Made by a program: the position numbers and the translations under genes
Notes under the pieces: model-generated
The model's database searches: none
Told to the model about the DNA's origin: nothing
The model's input: only the letters and a program-made list of their open reading frames with translations
From: Sphingobacteriales bacterium
Lineage (GTDB): Bacteria; Bacteroidota; Bacteroidia; Chitinophagales; Chitinophagaceae
Assembly (NCBI GenBank): GCA_016192105.1
Contig: JACPUV010000026.1
Span: forward strand, 124,001-188,000
Length of the DNA stretch: 64,000 nt
Direction: 5' to 3'
Shown: in pieces, positions 9,355 through 18,887 of the stretch
Layout: the number at the start of each line of letters is the position of its first letter
Position numbering within the stretch: position 1 is the stretch's first letter

Positions 9355-9405
9355 ATGAGAAATCACACACATAATCATCATCATCACTTACCCGCGAAGG
9401 GGTAG
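9355..9405 (+). CDS. hisL: Histidine operon leader peptide, 16 aa with six His
   Basis: A 16-codon ORF, MRNHTHNHHHHLPAKG, with six His codons among codons 4-11, four of them consecutive (9376-9387), 75 bases before hisG. Leader peptides of this kind sense charged tRNA-His: ribosomes stall at the His codons when histidine is short. The stop codon TAG (9403-9405) lies inside the RNA segment that forms the antiterminator, as expected for ribosome-mediated attenuation. No Shine-Dalgarno sequence is seen. The combination of His run, position and downstream hairpins makes the call very secure. Confidence 0.95.
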   Translation: MRNHTHNHHHHLPAKG

Positions 9406-9445
9406 GCCGGTATTTATTATGTGTCAACATAGTTCAGGGGCTTAC
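9387..9445 (+). promoter_or_regulatory. his attenuator: pause hairpin and antiterminator segments
   Basis: Three mutually exclusive pairings can be drawn. The 1:2 pause hairpin pairs 9387-9393 (CTTACCC) with 9400-9406 (GGGTAGG) around a six-base loop. The 2:3 antiterminator pairs 9402-9408 (GTAGGCC) with 9439-9445 (GGCTTAC). The 3:4 terminator pairs 9437-9445 with 9451-9459. GTAGGCC occurs twice (9402-9408 and 9451-9458), the two copies competing for the same partner. A ribosome stalled on the His run leaves segment 2 free to form the antiterminator. One that reaches the stop codon masks it and lets the terminator form. Confidence 0.85.
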
Positions 9446-9468
9446 TTCAGGTAGGCCCCTTTTATTTT
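9437..9468 (+). terminator. his attenuator terminator hairpin
   Basis: Nine-base-pair stem GGGGCTTAC/GTAGGCCCC (one G-U pair) with a five-base loop, followed by TTTTATTTT. It is a classic intrinsic terminator lying between the leader peptide and hisG. Confidence 0.9.
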
Positions 9469-9479
9469 AAAAAGACGAT

Positions 9480-10340
9480 ATGAATGAGACATTAAAAATT
9501 GCCGTACAGAAATCAGGACGCCTGTATGAAGGTTCCATGAAACTCCTGAAAGAATGTGGCATTGAAGTAAGCAACGGCAATAACCAGCTGCGGGTGCAGG
9601 CCGCCAATTTCCCGGTGGAGATATTCTTTCTGCGGGACGATGATATTCCCGAATATGTCCAGGACGCGGTGGCCGATATTGGTTTTGTCGGGGAGAACGT
9701 GGTCTATGAAAAAAACAAGCTGGTGGCGACCCTCGAGAAACTGGGTTTTGGAAAATGCCGCCTCTCCCTGGCCATTCCCAAAAATGGTTCCCTGCAAAAA
9801 CTGGCGGACCTGAATGGCCAGCGGATCGCGACCAGTTACCCGGGTATTCTCAGTAATTACCTGCGGGTAAAAAATATCAATGCCTCCATCCATGAGATCA
9901 GCGGTTCCGTGGAGATCGCCCCCCGGATCGGGCTGGCAGATGCCATCTGCGACCTGGTGAGTTCCGGCAGTACCCTGTTTACCAATGAGCTGAAGGAACT
10001 GGAAACGATCCTGCAATCCGAAGCCGTTCTGATCAGCAATAACCAGCTTTCCACCGGTAAAAAGATCATCCTGGAAAGTTTATTGTTCCGGATCCGTTCG
10101 GTAAAAAAAGCGAAGAACAATAAATATGTGCTGCTGAATGCCCCGAATGATAAACTGGATACCATTTGCAACCTGTTACCCGGTATGCGGAGCCCGACCA
10201 TCCTGCCCCTGGCCGAGTCAGGCTGGAGTTCCGTACACTCCGTGATCAGTGAAGGCGACTTCTGGAATATCATAGAGAAATTAAAAACCAATGGGGCGCA
10301 GGGCATCCTGATTATTCCCATTGAAAAGATGATTATATGA
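9480..10340 (+). CDS. hisG: ATP phosphoribosyltransferase, long form
   Basis: First enzyme of histidine synthesis: condenses ATP with PRPP to phosphoribosyl-ATP. At 286 residues it is the long, homohexameric form with a C-terminal ACT-like regulatory domain (about residues 215-286) that gives feedback inhibition by histidine, so no HisZ partner is needed. The periplasmic-binding-protein-like catalytic fold includes LVSSGSTLFTNELKEL near residues 160-180. First structural gene after the attenuator; its stop overlaps the hisD start by four bases. Confidence 0.97.
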   Translation: MNETLKIAVQKSGRLYEGSMKLLKECGIEVSNGNNQLRVQAANFPVEIFFLRDDDIPEYVQDAVADIGFVGENVVYEKNKLVATLEKLGFGKCRLSLAIPKNGSLQKLADLNGQRIATSYPGILSNYLRVKNINASIHEISGSVEIAPRIGLADAICDLVSSGSTLFTNELKELETILQSEAVLISNNQLSTGKKIILESLLFRIRSVKKAKNNKYVLLNAPNDKLDTICNLLPGMRSPTILPLAESGWSSVHSVISEGDFWNIIEKLKTNGAQGILIIPIEKMII

Positions 10341-11614
10341 TGCAACAGTTCACTTATCCGGCCAGGGAGACCTGGGATAAACTGGTTCAGCGGCCGGCGG
10401 AGGATTATTCCTCACTGGAAAAATCAGTCCGTAAAATACTGAAGAAAGTACAGGCAACCGGGGACCGGGCGGTCCGCAAATACAGCCGGGAGTTCGATGG
10501 AGTACAACTGAAAAAAATCAGTGTCAGCGGGAAAGAAATAAAAAAAGCGGCTGACCTGCTGCCGGAAGAACTCAAACAGGCCATCCTTTCAGCGAAAGAA
10601 AATATTGAAACCTTTCACCGCACACAGGCAGAAGAGATAAAAAAAACCGAGACCCTTCCGGGGGTTCTTTGCTGGAGGCAATCAGCCGCTATTGAAAAAG
10701 TGGGGTTGTATATCCCCGGAGGTACAGCGCCGTTATTCTCTACGGTGCTCATGCTGGCCCTGCCCGCCCGTATCGCCGGTTGCAAAGAGATCGTTCTCTG
10801 CAGCCCCCCGTCAAAGGATGGCAGCATACACCCGGCTGTTTTATTCGCGGCAGCAGTATGCGGCGTAACAAAGATTTTTAAGGCAGGCGGCGTACAGGCT
10901 ATCGGAGCCATGGCATACGGAACAGACAGCATCCCTCCTGTCTTTAAAATTTTCGGTCCGGGCAATCAATATGTCACCCTGGCCAAGCAACTGGTACAAC
11001 AGGATGGTATTGCCATTGATATGCCGGCCGGCCCTTCGGAAGTGCTGGTTGTCGCGGATGACAGTGCGGTACCCGCTTTTGTGGCAGCGGATCTTTTATC
11101 ACAGGCCGAACACGGAGCCGATTCACAGGTTATCCTGGTGACAACTTCCGCCCCCCTCGTTACAGCAGTAGATCAGGAAATAAAAATTCAACTGGAAAAA
11201 CTAACCCGAAAAGCCATTGCCCGAAAAGCACTGGCCCACAGCAAGACGATACTTGTAAAGGATATGGAGGAAGCGATGGCCCTGTCCAACCACTATGCAC
11301 CCGAGCACCTGATCCTCTCCTGCAGGGATGCAGAACAACTGGCACAGCAGGTGACCAGTGCCGGTTCCGTTTTCCTGGGTAATTATTCACCCGAAAGCGC
11401 CGGGGATTATGCCAGCGGCACCAACCATACCCTGCCCACCAATGGTTATGCCGCCATGTACAGCGGGGTATCACTGGACAGTTTTGTAAAAAAAATCACC
11501 TACCAGCAGCTCAGCCGGGAGGGCCTGCAGCGCATAAGCAATACTGTTATGACCATGGCTGCCGCTGAGGGACTGGATGCTCACAAAAACGCGATCGCGA
11601 TCCGATTAAACTAA
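10337..11614 (+). CDS. hisD: Histidinol dehydrogenase
   Basis: A 425-residue zinc enzyme for the last two steps, histidinol to histidine with two NAD+. Recognisable are YIPGG near residue 120, the GPSEVLV segment, LLSQAEHGADSQ (zinc ligands Gln and His), and the catalytic YAPEHL. Two adjacent ATGs occur (10337 and 10340); the first overlaps the hisG stop codon, implying translational coupling. Length is normal for the family. Confidence 0.97.
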   Translation: MMQQFTYPARETWDKLVQRPAEDYSSLEKSVRKILKKVQATGDRAVRKYSREFDGVQLKKISVSGKEIKKAADLLPEELKQAILSAKENIETFHRTQAEEIKKTETLPGVLCWRQSAAIEKVGLYIPGGTAPLFSTVLMLALPARIAGCKEIVLCSPPSKDGSIHPAVLFAAAVCGVTKIFKAGGVQAIGAMAYGTDSIPPVFKIFGPGNQYVTLAKQLVQQDGIAIDMPAGPSEVLVVADDSAVPAFVAADLLSQAEHGADSQVILVTTSAPLVTAVDQEIKIQLEKLTRKAIARKALAHSKTILVKDMEEAMALSNHYAPEHLILSCRDAEQLAQQVTSAGSVFLGNYSPESAGDYASGTNHTLPTNGYAAMYSGVSLDSFVKKITYQQLSREGLQRISNTVMTMAAAEGLDAHKNAIAIRLN

Positions 11615-11615
11615 T

Positions 11616-12671
11616 ATGATGGAATTCAACCTTGATAAACTGGTACGGGAGAATATAAAAAAGATGAGCCCCTACTCCTCGGCCCGCCACGAATTCAGCG
11701 GTGCTGCCACCGTTTTTCTGGATGCCAATGAGAATGCATTCGGCTCGCCTTTACCGGTCAACTATAACCGCTACCCGGATCCGTTGCAGTCTGCCCTGAA
11801 AGAAAAGATCAGCGGGATCAAAGGGGTGCCCCCGCAGCATATCTTCCTGGGAAACGGCAGTGATGAAGCCATCGACCTGCTCTTCCGCATCTTCTGCGAA
11901 CCCGGCAGGGACAATGTCATCATCTTCCCGCCCACTTATGGCATGTACGAAGTATGCGCGGAGATCAATGATGTCGGGGTGAAAAAAATTCAGCTAACAC
12001 CGGATTTCCAACTGGACCTGGATGCGATTGAAGCAGCCGTTGATGCCCATACCAAACTCATTTTTGTCTGCTCCCCCAACAACCCCACCGGCAACAGCAT
12101 TCACCGGAAGGATATCGAAGTATTGCTGAATAATTTTGACGGACTGGTGGTGATCGATGAAGCCTATATTAATTATTCCCGGCAGCAAACCTTTATCCCC
12201 GAACTGACCGAATACCCCAACCTCGTCATTCTGCAAACACTTTCCAAAGCCTGGGGGCTGGCCGGACTGCGCCTGGGAATGGCTTTTGCGGGGCAACCCG
12301 TTATTGACTATATGAACCGGGTGAAATACCCCTACAATATCAATACTGCCACCCAGCAACTGGCGATGGAAGCGCTGGGCAATATCAGCAGTGTAAACAA
12401 CTGGACCAAAACGACCGTGCTTCAGAAAGAAGGGTTGACGGCGGCCTTATTGGAATTGCCCTTTACAGAGATTGTTTATCCCTCAGACGCCAACTTTATC
12501 CTCGTTAAAATGAAAGAAGCCCGCCGTATCTATGCGTACCTGGCCGCAAAGGGCATCATTGTGCGGGACCGGTCCAACGTAATTCTATGTAACGACTGCC
12601 TGCGGATCACCATTGGCACACCCGATGAGAACAACCAATTACTGGAAGCCTTAAAAAATTATATGGCATGA
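11616..12671 (+). CDS. hisC: Histidinol-phosphate aminotransferase
   Basis: A 351-residue class I/II PLP aminotransferase converting imidazole-acetol phosphate and glutamate to histidinol phosphate. Seen: the NENAFGSP substrate segment near the N-terminus, CSPNNPTGN, and the PLP-binding Lys in [13 protein letters not shown]. Starts one base after the hisD stop; a second ATG follows immediately at 11619. Its end overlaps hisB by four bases. Confidence 0.97.
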   Translation: MMEFNLDKLVRENIKKMSPYSSARHEFSGAATVFLDANENAFGSPLPVNYNRYPDPLQSALKEKISGIKGVPPQHIFLGNGSDEAIDLLFRIFCEPGRDNVIIFPPTYGMYEVCAEINDVGVKKIQLTPDFQLDLDAIEAAVDAHTKLIFVCSPNNPTGNSIHRKDIEVLLNNFDGLVVIDEAYINYSRQQTFIPELTEYPNLVILQTLSKAWGLAGLRLGMAFAGQPVIDYMNRVKYPYNINTATQQLAMEALGNISSVNNWTKTTVLQKEGLTAALLELPFTEIVYPSDANFILVKMKEARRIYAYLAAKGIIVRDRSNVILCNDCLRITIGTPDENNQLLEALKNYMA

Positions 12672-13807
12672 AAAAAATTCTCTTCATCGACCGGGACGGC
12701 ACCCTGATCAGGGAGGCACCGCCAACCTACCAAATCGACTCCTTTTCCAAGCTGGAATTCTACCCCGATATGTTTACCTGGATGAAAAGGATTGCTACGG
12801 AGCTGGACTTTGAACTGGTTATGGTGACCAACCAGGACGGGCTGGGAACTTCTTCCTACCCGGAAGATACCTTCTGGCCCGTTCAGCATTTTGTTATGAA
12901 AGCACTGGAGAACGAAAGTATTTTTTTCAGCAACGTCCATATCGACCGCAGTTTTGCAGCCGATCCTGCCCCCACCCGCAAGCCGGCTACGGGTATGCTG
13001 ACGGCGTACCTGGAAAATGCGGAATATGACATCCCCGGTTCCTTTGTGATTGGCGACCGGGTTACCGATGTACAGCTTGCCAAAAACCTGGGTTGCAAAG
13101 CGATCTGGCTGAACAATGATGCCAGCCTGGGAGCGGCAGAGATCAGCAATGATATGAGCGAGCTTAAAAACGTAACCGTACTGGAAACCACGGAATGGAA
13201 AGCCATCTATGCATTCCTGCGGCTCGGACAGCGGGTGATCCGTCATGAAAGAAACACCAATGAAACAAAGATCAGCATAGAAATGAACCTGGACGGACAG
13301 GGAAGGACCTCCATTAAGACCGGCCTTCATTTCTTTGATCATATGCTGGACCAGTTAGGCCGGCACAGCGGCATAGATCTTTCCATTACAGTGGACGGTG
13401 ACCTGCATATCGATGAACACCATACCATCGAAGATACGGCCATTGCACTGGGCGAAGGCCTGGCACTGGCATTGGGAAACAAAAAAGGAATCGCCCGGTA
13501 TGGATTCACCCTTCCGATGGATGATGCGCTGGCACAGGTGGCCATTGATTTCGGCGGGCGCAGCTGGCTGGTCTGGTCAGCCGGATTTAAAAGGGAACGG
13601 GTTGGCGACCTTCCAACGGAAATGCTGTATCATTTCTTCAAGTCGTTTTCGGATGCTGCCCGCTGTAACCTGAACATAAAAGTGGAAGGTGACAATGAAC
13701 ACCATAAAATTGAATCGGTCTTTAAAGCGCTGGCAAAAGCGGTTAAGATGGCGGTGAAAAGGGATCCGGACAATATGCAACTACCCAGTACAAAAGGAAT
13801 ATTATAA
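12668..13807 (+). CDS. hisB: Bifunctional histidinol-phosphatase / imidazoleglycerol-phosphate dehydratase
   Basis: A 379-residue fusion. Residues 1-165 are a HAD phosphatase (FIDRDGTLI with the nucleophile Asp, and VIGDRVTDV) that dephosphorylates histidinol phosphate. The remainder is imidazoleglycerol-phosphate dehydratase with the two manganese-binding His clusters HHTIEDTA and EHHKIES. The same fusion occurs in enterobacteria and Bacteroidota. Overlaps hisC by four bases and hisH by one base. Confidence 0.97.
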   Translation: MKKILFIDRDGTLIREAPPTYQIDSFSKLEFYPDMFTWMKRIATELDFELVMVTNQDGLGTSSYPEDTFWPVQHFVMKALENESIFFSNVHIDRSFAADPAPTRKPATGMLTAYLENAEYDIPGSFVIGDRVTDVQLAKNLGCKAIWLNNDASLGAAEISNDMSELKNVTVLETTEWKAIYAFLRLGQRVIRHERNTNETKISIEMNLDGQGRTSIKTGLHFFDHMLDQLGRHSGIDLSITVDGDLHIDEHHTIEDTAIALGEGLALALGNKKGIARYGFTLPMDDALAQVAIDFGGRSWLVWSAGFKRERVGDLPTEMLYHFFKSFSDAARCNLNIKVEGDNEHHKIESVFKALAKAVKMAVKRDPDNMQLPSTKGIL

Positions 13808-14400
13808 TGAAAACGGTTATTATAAAATACAATGCGGGAAATATCCGATCCGTCCTGTTTGCCCTGGAACGGATCGGGGTGCAGGCGATCGTGACCGATG
13901 AACAGGAACAGATCCGTACCGCAGACAGGGTGATTTTCCCCGGTGTGGGAGAAGCCAGTACCGCTATGCAGTACTTGCGGGACCGGGGACTGGATCAACT
14001 GATCGTATCGCTGCAGCAGCCCGTGCTGGGCATTTGCCTCGGTATGCAACTGCTTTGTGCCAGCTCCGAAGAAAATGAAACCCGCTGTCTCGGCGTGTTC
14101 CCGGATGTACAGGTAAGGAAGTTCACGACAACGGATCCCCTGCTGAAAATACCACAGACCGGGTGGAATACCATTTTCAATCTCAAAACCGGCTTATTTA
14201 ACAACGTGGAGGAAAACGCTTACTGTTATTTTGTACACAGTTATTACGCGGAAGAAAATAAATTCAGTATTGCCAGTACCCACTATACCCGTCTCTACAG
14301 TTCGGCCCTGCATTGGAAGAATTTTTACGGGGTACAGTTCCACCCGGAGAAAAGCGCAAAAGCAGGCGAACAGATTTTAAAAAATTTTTTATCCCTCTGA
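13807..14400 (+). CDS. hisH: Imidazole glycerol phosphate synthase, glutaminase subunit
   Basis: A 197-residue class I glutamine amidotransferase that releases ammonia for HisF. The nucleophile Cys is in GICLGMQ (about residue 79) and the triad His and Glu in FHPEKS near residue 180. The start shares one base with the hisB stop (TAATG). It works as a complex with HisF, encoded two genes downstream. Confidence 0.97.
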   Translation: MKTVIIKYNAGNIRSVLFALERIGVQAIVTDEQEQIRTADRVIFPGVGEASTAMQYLRDRGLDQLIVSLQQPVLGICLGMQLLCASSEENETRCLGVFPDVQVRKFTTTDPLLKIPQTGWNTIFNLKTGLFNNVEENAYCYFVHSYYAEENKFSIASTHYTRLYSSALHWKNFYGVQFHPEKSAKAGEQILKNFLSL

Positions 14401-14401
14401 A

Positions 14402-15118
14402 ATGAAGATTATACCTGCCATTGATATTATAGACGGCAAATGTGTACGCCTGACAAAAGGCGATTACAGCCAGCAGAAAATATACAACGAAGACCCGCTG
14501 GAAGTGGCCCTGCAGTTTGAAGGGGCCGGGATCCGGCGCCTGCACCTGGTGGACCTGGACGGAGCGAAGTGCGGAGAAGTAAAGAACTGGAAAGTGCTGG
14601 AAAAAATAGCCGGTAAAACCAAACTGGTCATTGATTTCAGTGGCGGGATCAGTACACAGAAAAATGTTGAAATCACATTTAATTCAGGCGCGGCCTATGC
14701 GGCAGTGGGCAGTATCGCGGTAAAAGATGAATTAACCTTCAGCGGCTGGCTGCTGGCCTTCGGGGCGGAGAAATTTATTATCGGCGCGGATGTTAAACAA
14801 GGCCGGATCGTGATCCGCGGCTGGACCGAATCCACCGCCCTGACGGTATTTGAACTGATTGATAAATACAAAACTAAAGGTGTAAAACAGTTCTTCTGCA
14901 CCGATGTGGAGAAAGACGGATTACTCCAGGGTACGTCCCTGGATCTGTATAAAAAAATCCTGAACCAGCACCCGTCTGTTGACCTGATTGCCAGCGGGGG
15001 TATCACCCGTGTAACAGAACTGGATGAATTGCGGCAGGCTGGTTGCAAGGGCGCGATCATCGGGAAAGCGCTGTATGAAAACCGGATCACCCTGGCTGAA
15101 TTAAAACGATTTTTATAA
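14402..15118 (+). CDS. hisA: ProFAR isomerase
   Basis: A 238-residue TIM-barrel isomerase opening the ribose ring of ProFAR to PRFAR. The first catalytic Asp is in [10 protein letters not shown] at the N-terminus and the second in the FCTDVEKDG segment around residue 165. Phosphate-binding ends SGGIST and ASGGITR mark the half-barrels. One base separates it from hisH and two from hisF. Confidence 0.97.
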   Translation: MKIIPAIDIIDGKCVRLTKGDYSQQKIYNEDPLEVALQFEGAGIRRLHLVDLDGAKCGEVKNWKVLEKIAGKTKLVIDFSGGISTQKNVEITFNSGAAYAAVGSIAVKDELTFSGWLLAFGAEKFIIGADVKQGRIVIRGWTESTALTVFELIDKYKTKGVKQFFCTDVEKDGLLQGTSLDLYKKILNQHPSVDLIASGGITRVTELDELRQAGCKGAIIGKALYENRITLAELKRFL

Positions 15119-15120
15119 CC

Positions 15121-15876
15121 ATGCTCACCAAGCGAATCATACCCTGCCTGGATATCAAAGACGGCAGAACGGTAAAAGGGACCCATTTTCTTGAACTCCG
15201 GGATGCCGGTGATCCGGTGGAACTGGCCGTTCGCTATTGCGAAGAAGGAGCGGATGAACTGGTGTTCCTCGATATCACGGCCACGACGGAAAAAAGAAAG
15301 ACCCTTGCCAAACTGGTCAGGGAAATTGCCACGCATATCAATATCCCCTTCACGGTTGGCGGGGGCATCAATACCGTTGAGGATGTAACAGTGTTGCTGG
15401 AAAACGGGGCAGATAAAATTTCTGTCAATACATCGGCCGTAAAACGACCGGAACTGATCAATGAACTGTCCCGGGAATTCGGCAGCCAGTGCGTGGTACT
15501 GGCCATAGACGCGAAAATCATTGCAGGCAACTGGATGGTCGTGACACATGGGGGAAGGACAGCTACCCCGCTCCTTACCCTCGACTGGGCCAGGGAAGCC
15601 GTGCAACGGGGCGCCGGGGAGATCCTGCTAACCTCCATGGAGAATGACGGTACAAAAAACGGATTTGCGCTACCCATTACACGGCAGATCAGCGAAGCGG
15701 TTCCCATCCCGGTAATTGCCTCCGGTGGTGCCGGCAGGATGGAACATTTTTCCGAAGTATTCCTGGAAGCCCATGCCGATGCAGCACTCGCAGCCAGCAT
15801 CTTTCATTTCAGGGAAATCCCGATCCCGGATTTAAAACGATATTTACAGGCACAACATATCCCTGTCCGCTTATGA
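15121..15876 (+). CDS. hisF: Imidazole glycerol phosphate synthase, cyclase subunit
   Basis: A 251-residue TIM barrel that uses HisH-derived ammonia to form imidazole glycerol phosphate and AICAR. The catalytic Asp residues lie in [12 protein letters not shown] and VLAIDAKI; the phosphate sites are GGGINT and ASGGAG. Its stop codon overlaps the start of a 56-codon ORF by four bases. Confidence 0.97.
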   Translation: MLTKRIIPCLDIKDGRTVKGTHFLELRDAGDPVELAVRYCEEGADELVFLDITATTEKRKTLAKLVREIATHINIPFTVGGGINTVEDVTVLLENGADKISVNTSAVKRPELINELSREFGSQCVVLAIDAKIIAGNWMVVTHGGRTATPLLTLDWAREAVQRGAGEILLTSMENDGTKNGFALPITRQISEAVPIPVIASGGAGRMEHFSEVFLEAHADAALAASIFHFREIPIPDLKRYLQAQHIPVRL

Positions 15877-16043
15877 TGCTTCTTTTTATCTGCCTGGCAT
15901 TGGTTTGGTTCTTTGTTCAGTATTTTGAGCGGCAAAGACAGTCCCGGCGGGAAGAAGAGCATGAAAGAAAAACAGAAGCCTACAGCCGGTTGCTGGAGAT
16001 GCTGAAAAACATAGAAGAAAAGAACGCAGAAAAAAATAAATGA
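15873..16043 (+). CDS. Small membrane-helix ORF inside the his operon, 56 aa
   Basis: A 56-codon ORF filling the space between hisF and hisIE exactly. Its ATG (15873, with a second at 15876) overlaps the hisF TGA, and its own TGA overlaps the hisIE ATG by four bases. The product has one hydrophobic helix at residues 2-18 ([17 protein letters not shown]) followed by a highly charged Arg/Glu/Lys helix to the end. I do not recognise a family. The overlaps at both ends, a form of translational coupling seen throughout this operon, argue that it is translated. It could tether or regulate a his enzyme, or serve only to carry translation through. Confidence 0.7.
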   Translation: MMLLFICLALVWFFVQYFERQRQSRREEEHERKTEAYSRLLEMLKNIEEKNAEKNK

Positions 16044-16639
16044 CTGATATGAAACCTGATTTTGCCAAATATACAGACGGGCTGGTGCCCGTGATTGTAC
16101 AGGACGCCGCCACCCGGCAGGTACTGATGCTGGGGTTTATGAATGAAGCCGCCTTCCATCAATCGCAGCAGGAAGGAAAGGTTACTTTTTTCAGCCGCAG
16201 CAAACAGCGGCTTTGGACCAAGGGAGAAACATCCGGGAATTTTCTTTACATCAAAGAGATGATCCCGGATTGCGACAATGATACCCTGCTGATCAAAGCG
16301 AACCCCGCCGGACCGGTTTGTCATACCGGCGCCGCAACCTGCTTCAGCGAAGCGAATCCCCCTTTCTCCCTGGAAACACTGGAACGCATCATTGCTGACC
16401 GGAAAAAAAATCCATCTGAAAAATCCTATACATCTTCCCTCTTTGCCAAAGGGATCAATAAAGTTGCGCAAAAAGTCGGGGAAGAAGCCGTGGAGCTGGT
16501 CATAGAAAGTAAGGATGATAACCGGGAACTTTTCCTCGGGGAAGCCGCCGACCTGCTTTTTCACTACCTGGTATTGTTGCAGGCCAAGGAATTTACACTA
16601 ACGGATGTGCTGGATACCCTGGAGAAAAGACATAAGTAA
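16040..16639 (+). CDS. hisIE: Bifunctional phosphoribosyl-AMP cyclohydrolase / phosphoribosyl-ATP pyrophosphatase
   Basis: A 199-residue fusion. The N-terminal PRA-CH domain (about residues 1-110) has the CHTGAATCF zinc/metal region and WTKGETSGN. The C-terminal PRA-PH domain (about 115-199) is an all-helical MazG-like fold with KVGEEAVELVIE and EAADLLFHYLV. These catalyse steps 2 and 3 of the pathway. An alternative start lies at the ATG three codons in. Last gene of the operon; it converges on a histidine kinase gene. Confidence 0.96.
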   Translation: MTDMKPDFAKYTDGLVPVIVQDAATRQVLMLGFMNEAAFHQSQQEGKVTFFSRSKQRLWTKGETSGNFLYIKEMIPDCDNDTLLIKANPAGPVCHTGAATCFSEANPPFSLETLERIIADRKKNPSEKSYTSSLFAKGINKVAQKVGEEAVELVIESKDDNRELFLGEAADLLFHYLVLLQAKEFTLTDVLDTLEKRHK

Positions 16640-16688
16640 AGCGTGTAAAGGCCTTATTACCCGTTACGGGCTGCCCCGGTCCGGCGGC

Positions 16689-18887
16689 TTAGGATACAGC
16701 CATCTGCACCGTGAGTATGCACCCTTTCCCGGGAGCCGTTTGGATGTCGGCAGTTCCGTCATAGAACCGGACCCTTTCATATATATTATTGAGACCAATC
16801 CCCCGGAAAGTCTGGTTGGCATCAAACCCGTTTCCATTATCTTTTACAACCATGTGGATCTTTTCATCCCTGCATTCCAGCCGGATATCCACCCGGTCGG
16901 CCCCGCTGTGTTTAAGAATATTTTTCAGCTGTTCCTGCAGGATCCGGAACAGCGTAACTTTTCGGCCGTCGGTCAATTGATCGGCATCGCTGTCATGGGT
17001 GAATGAAATGTTCAGCCCGCTCGCCAGGCGCGTATCGCCGATCAATTGATGGATACAGGGGACCAGGCTGTTCTCCCTTAGCCGGGGAGCCACCAGTTCC
17101 CGGGATAGTTTCCGGATCTCCTCCACAGCCATACTGATGTATTCAAGTCCCTTGGCTTTAAAGACAGACTGTTCCTTATCCGGGGCACTGACCAGCTCGA
17201 AGAATAACTTGGCAGAGGAAAGGATCTGGTTCACGTTGTCGTGCAGCTCATGGCCGATCTGTGTCCGCTCTTTTTCCTGTGCCTGGATTACTTTCTCCGA
17301 CACTTCCTTCTGCCGCATCAGCCTTTCTTCAATCAGTCTTCCTTCCAGTTCCTTCCTATCCGTTATATCCTGGAGGGAGCCAATCATCTTCACAGGGAGC
17401 CCGTTTTCGTACACGATATAGCCCCTGTCGCGCATGTGTTTGTACGTGCCGTCCGCACATTTAAACCGGTATTCCTGCTGCCAGGACTGGCTTCCTTCGT
17501 CTGTGCTTTGTTTTACCGTGTCTGCCACCTTGTTCCGGTCTTCGGGGTGAATACGCCGGAGCCACCAGGAAAGGCCCTTGGACACATCGGTATGATAGCC
17601 GATCATATCCATCAGGGCATCGTTCCGGAATATATGCCCGGTTTGCATGTCCCATTCCCAGATTGAATCAGATGTTGCCCGGGATAAGAGGAGCAGGCGC
17701 TCATTGGTTTCCCTCAGCTTTTTCTCCGCCTCATACTTATCCGTAAGGTTCACCGCGTAACCACCCAGGATTTTCTTACCCGGGACTCCTTCAATAGCAA
17801 AGATGTCAATATGAAAGATATATTCTGAGCCATCCGCCCATTTAATGGTTTGAATCGCATCGGCCGGCTTTCCTGTTTCCAGTACCTGCAAATGTATTTT
17901 ATACATGGCTTCTGCTACCGGGGGAGGAACAAGTTTCAGCAGGCTCTTGTCGGCAGTAATGGCCTCATTGATCCCGAAAAATTCATAGAAATACCGACTG
18001 GCAAATAAGAGACTGGCCTTTTCATCCACCACCCAGGCCAGGTTGGGGGTCTGCTTCATAAAGGATTTTAGCGCGGCTTTCCGCTCCCTCAGGTCCCTGA
18101 GCTGCTCCTTTTCCGGGGTCAGGTCAGAAATTTTTGTTACAACCGCAGAAGCAACCGGGCTGTTTTCAGTAAATACAGGTTGCGAACTGAATTGCAGCCA
18201 GCGCAGCTCGCCGTTCTTAAGCCGGATAACCAGTGTCTCTGATTGTCTTTGACCGGTTTCGAGGGCTTTCATAAATGGCGCTTTATCAAACGGAGCGGGG
18301 GCGCCGTTTTCCTGGAGGAATTGCCAGTTATGATTCCATTGATCAGCGACATTCCGGTACTGGTACAGGCGCTCGAGCGAGGTGTTGAAAATTTCAGCCG
18401 CCTTCAGGTTTACCGCGATGATCTCACCCCTTGTATCCTGGAACAACACACCCGTATCCAGGCTTTCAAAGATCAGTTGATTATGCTCGCCACCCAGTTG
18501 GTGGAATAGCCGGGTTCTGTCCTCATCAAGCAATTGGTGTCCCACGCACAAATAGGTTCGTTGTTCTCCGGCAGCCTGTACAGGTGCGATATGCCATTTA
18601 ACCGGATGATAAAAGCCATTTTTCAGGCAGGCTTCCATGCTGAATTTGGTGCCATTCTTACCGGACAGCCGAAGCCCGTCTTTAAAAAGAGGCTTGTTCA
18701 CCGGGTGGAGCAATTCAAACAGGTTTGGGGCCGCTACCTTTGGATGCGGCAGGTGCAGGGAACGGATCATCCGGGAATTGGCCGAGATAATGGTCCCGTC
18801 TTCCTTAATCAGGGAAATAAATTTATTTTGCGAAATTGCCGTCTCCTCAATAATCCGCCTTATATCTTTCCACAGGGTCCTCATCAT
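16689..18887 (-). CDS. PAS-domain sensor histidine kinase (HisKA_3 type)
   Basis: A 732-residue kinase with no evident membrane segment. About four PAS-like domains fill residues 1-510; the fourth is a PAS_3/PAC type with RIHPEDR. Then comes a HisKA_3 dimerisation domain with the phospho-acceptor His in IGHELHDNVNQIL, and a HATPase_c domain with DNGNGFD and GIGLNNI. HisKA_3 kinases normally pair with NarL/LuxR-type regulators, such as the one encoded at 19394-20029. The start overlaps the stop of the single-domain receiver gene by one base (TAATG), so the two are coupled. Probably cytoplasmic; the signal is unknown. Confidence 0.93.
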   Translation of the reverse strand: MMRTLWKDIRRIIEETAISQNKFISLIKEDGTIISANSRMIRSLHLPHPKVAAPNLFELLHPVNKPLFKDGLRLSGKNGTKFSMEACLKNGFYHPVKWHIAPVQAAGEQRTYLCVGHQLLDEDRTRLFHQLGGEHNQLIFESLDTGVLFQDTRGEIIAVNLKAAEIFNTSLERLYQYRNVADQWNHNWQFLQENGAPAPFDKAPFMKALETGQRQSETLVIRLKNGELRWLQFSSQPVFTENSPVASAVVTKISDLTPEKEQLRDLRERKAALKSFMKQTPNLAWVVDEKASLLFASRYFYEFFGINEAITADKSLLKLVPPPVAEAMYKIHLQVLETGKPADAIQTIKWADGSEYIFHIDIFAIEGVPGKKILGGYAVNLTDKYEAEKKLRETNERLLLLSRATSDSIWEWDMQTGHIFRNDALMDMIGYHTDVSKGLSWWLRRIHPEDRNKVADTVKQSTDEGSQSWQQEYRFKCADGTYKHMRDRGYIVYENGLPVKMIGSLQDITDRKELEGRLIEERLMRQKEVSEKVIQAQEKERTQIGHELHDNVNQILSSAKLFFELVSAPDKEQSVFKAKGLEYISMAVEEIRKLSRELVAPRLRENSLVPCIHQLIGDTRLASGLNISFTHDSDADQLTDGRKVTLFRILQEQLKNILKHSGADRVDIRLECRDEKIHMVVKDNGNGFDANQTFRGIGLNNIYERVRFYDGTADIQTAPGKGCILTVQMAVS

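Noticed and set aside
9355..9405. The His-rich peptide as a metal-binding small protein
   Set aside because: Position before hisG and the matching attenuator hairpins explain the His run completely.
14695..15606. 303-codon minus-strand ORF opposite hisA/hisF
   Set aside because: Both sense genes are certain; the antisense frame only mirrors their codon bias.
16659..16670. CCCG/CGGG hairpin between hisIE and the convergent kinase gene as terminator
   Set aside because: Only four base pairs and no T-run on either strand.
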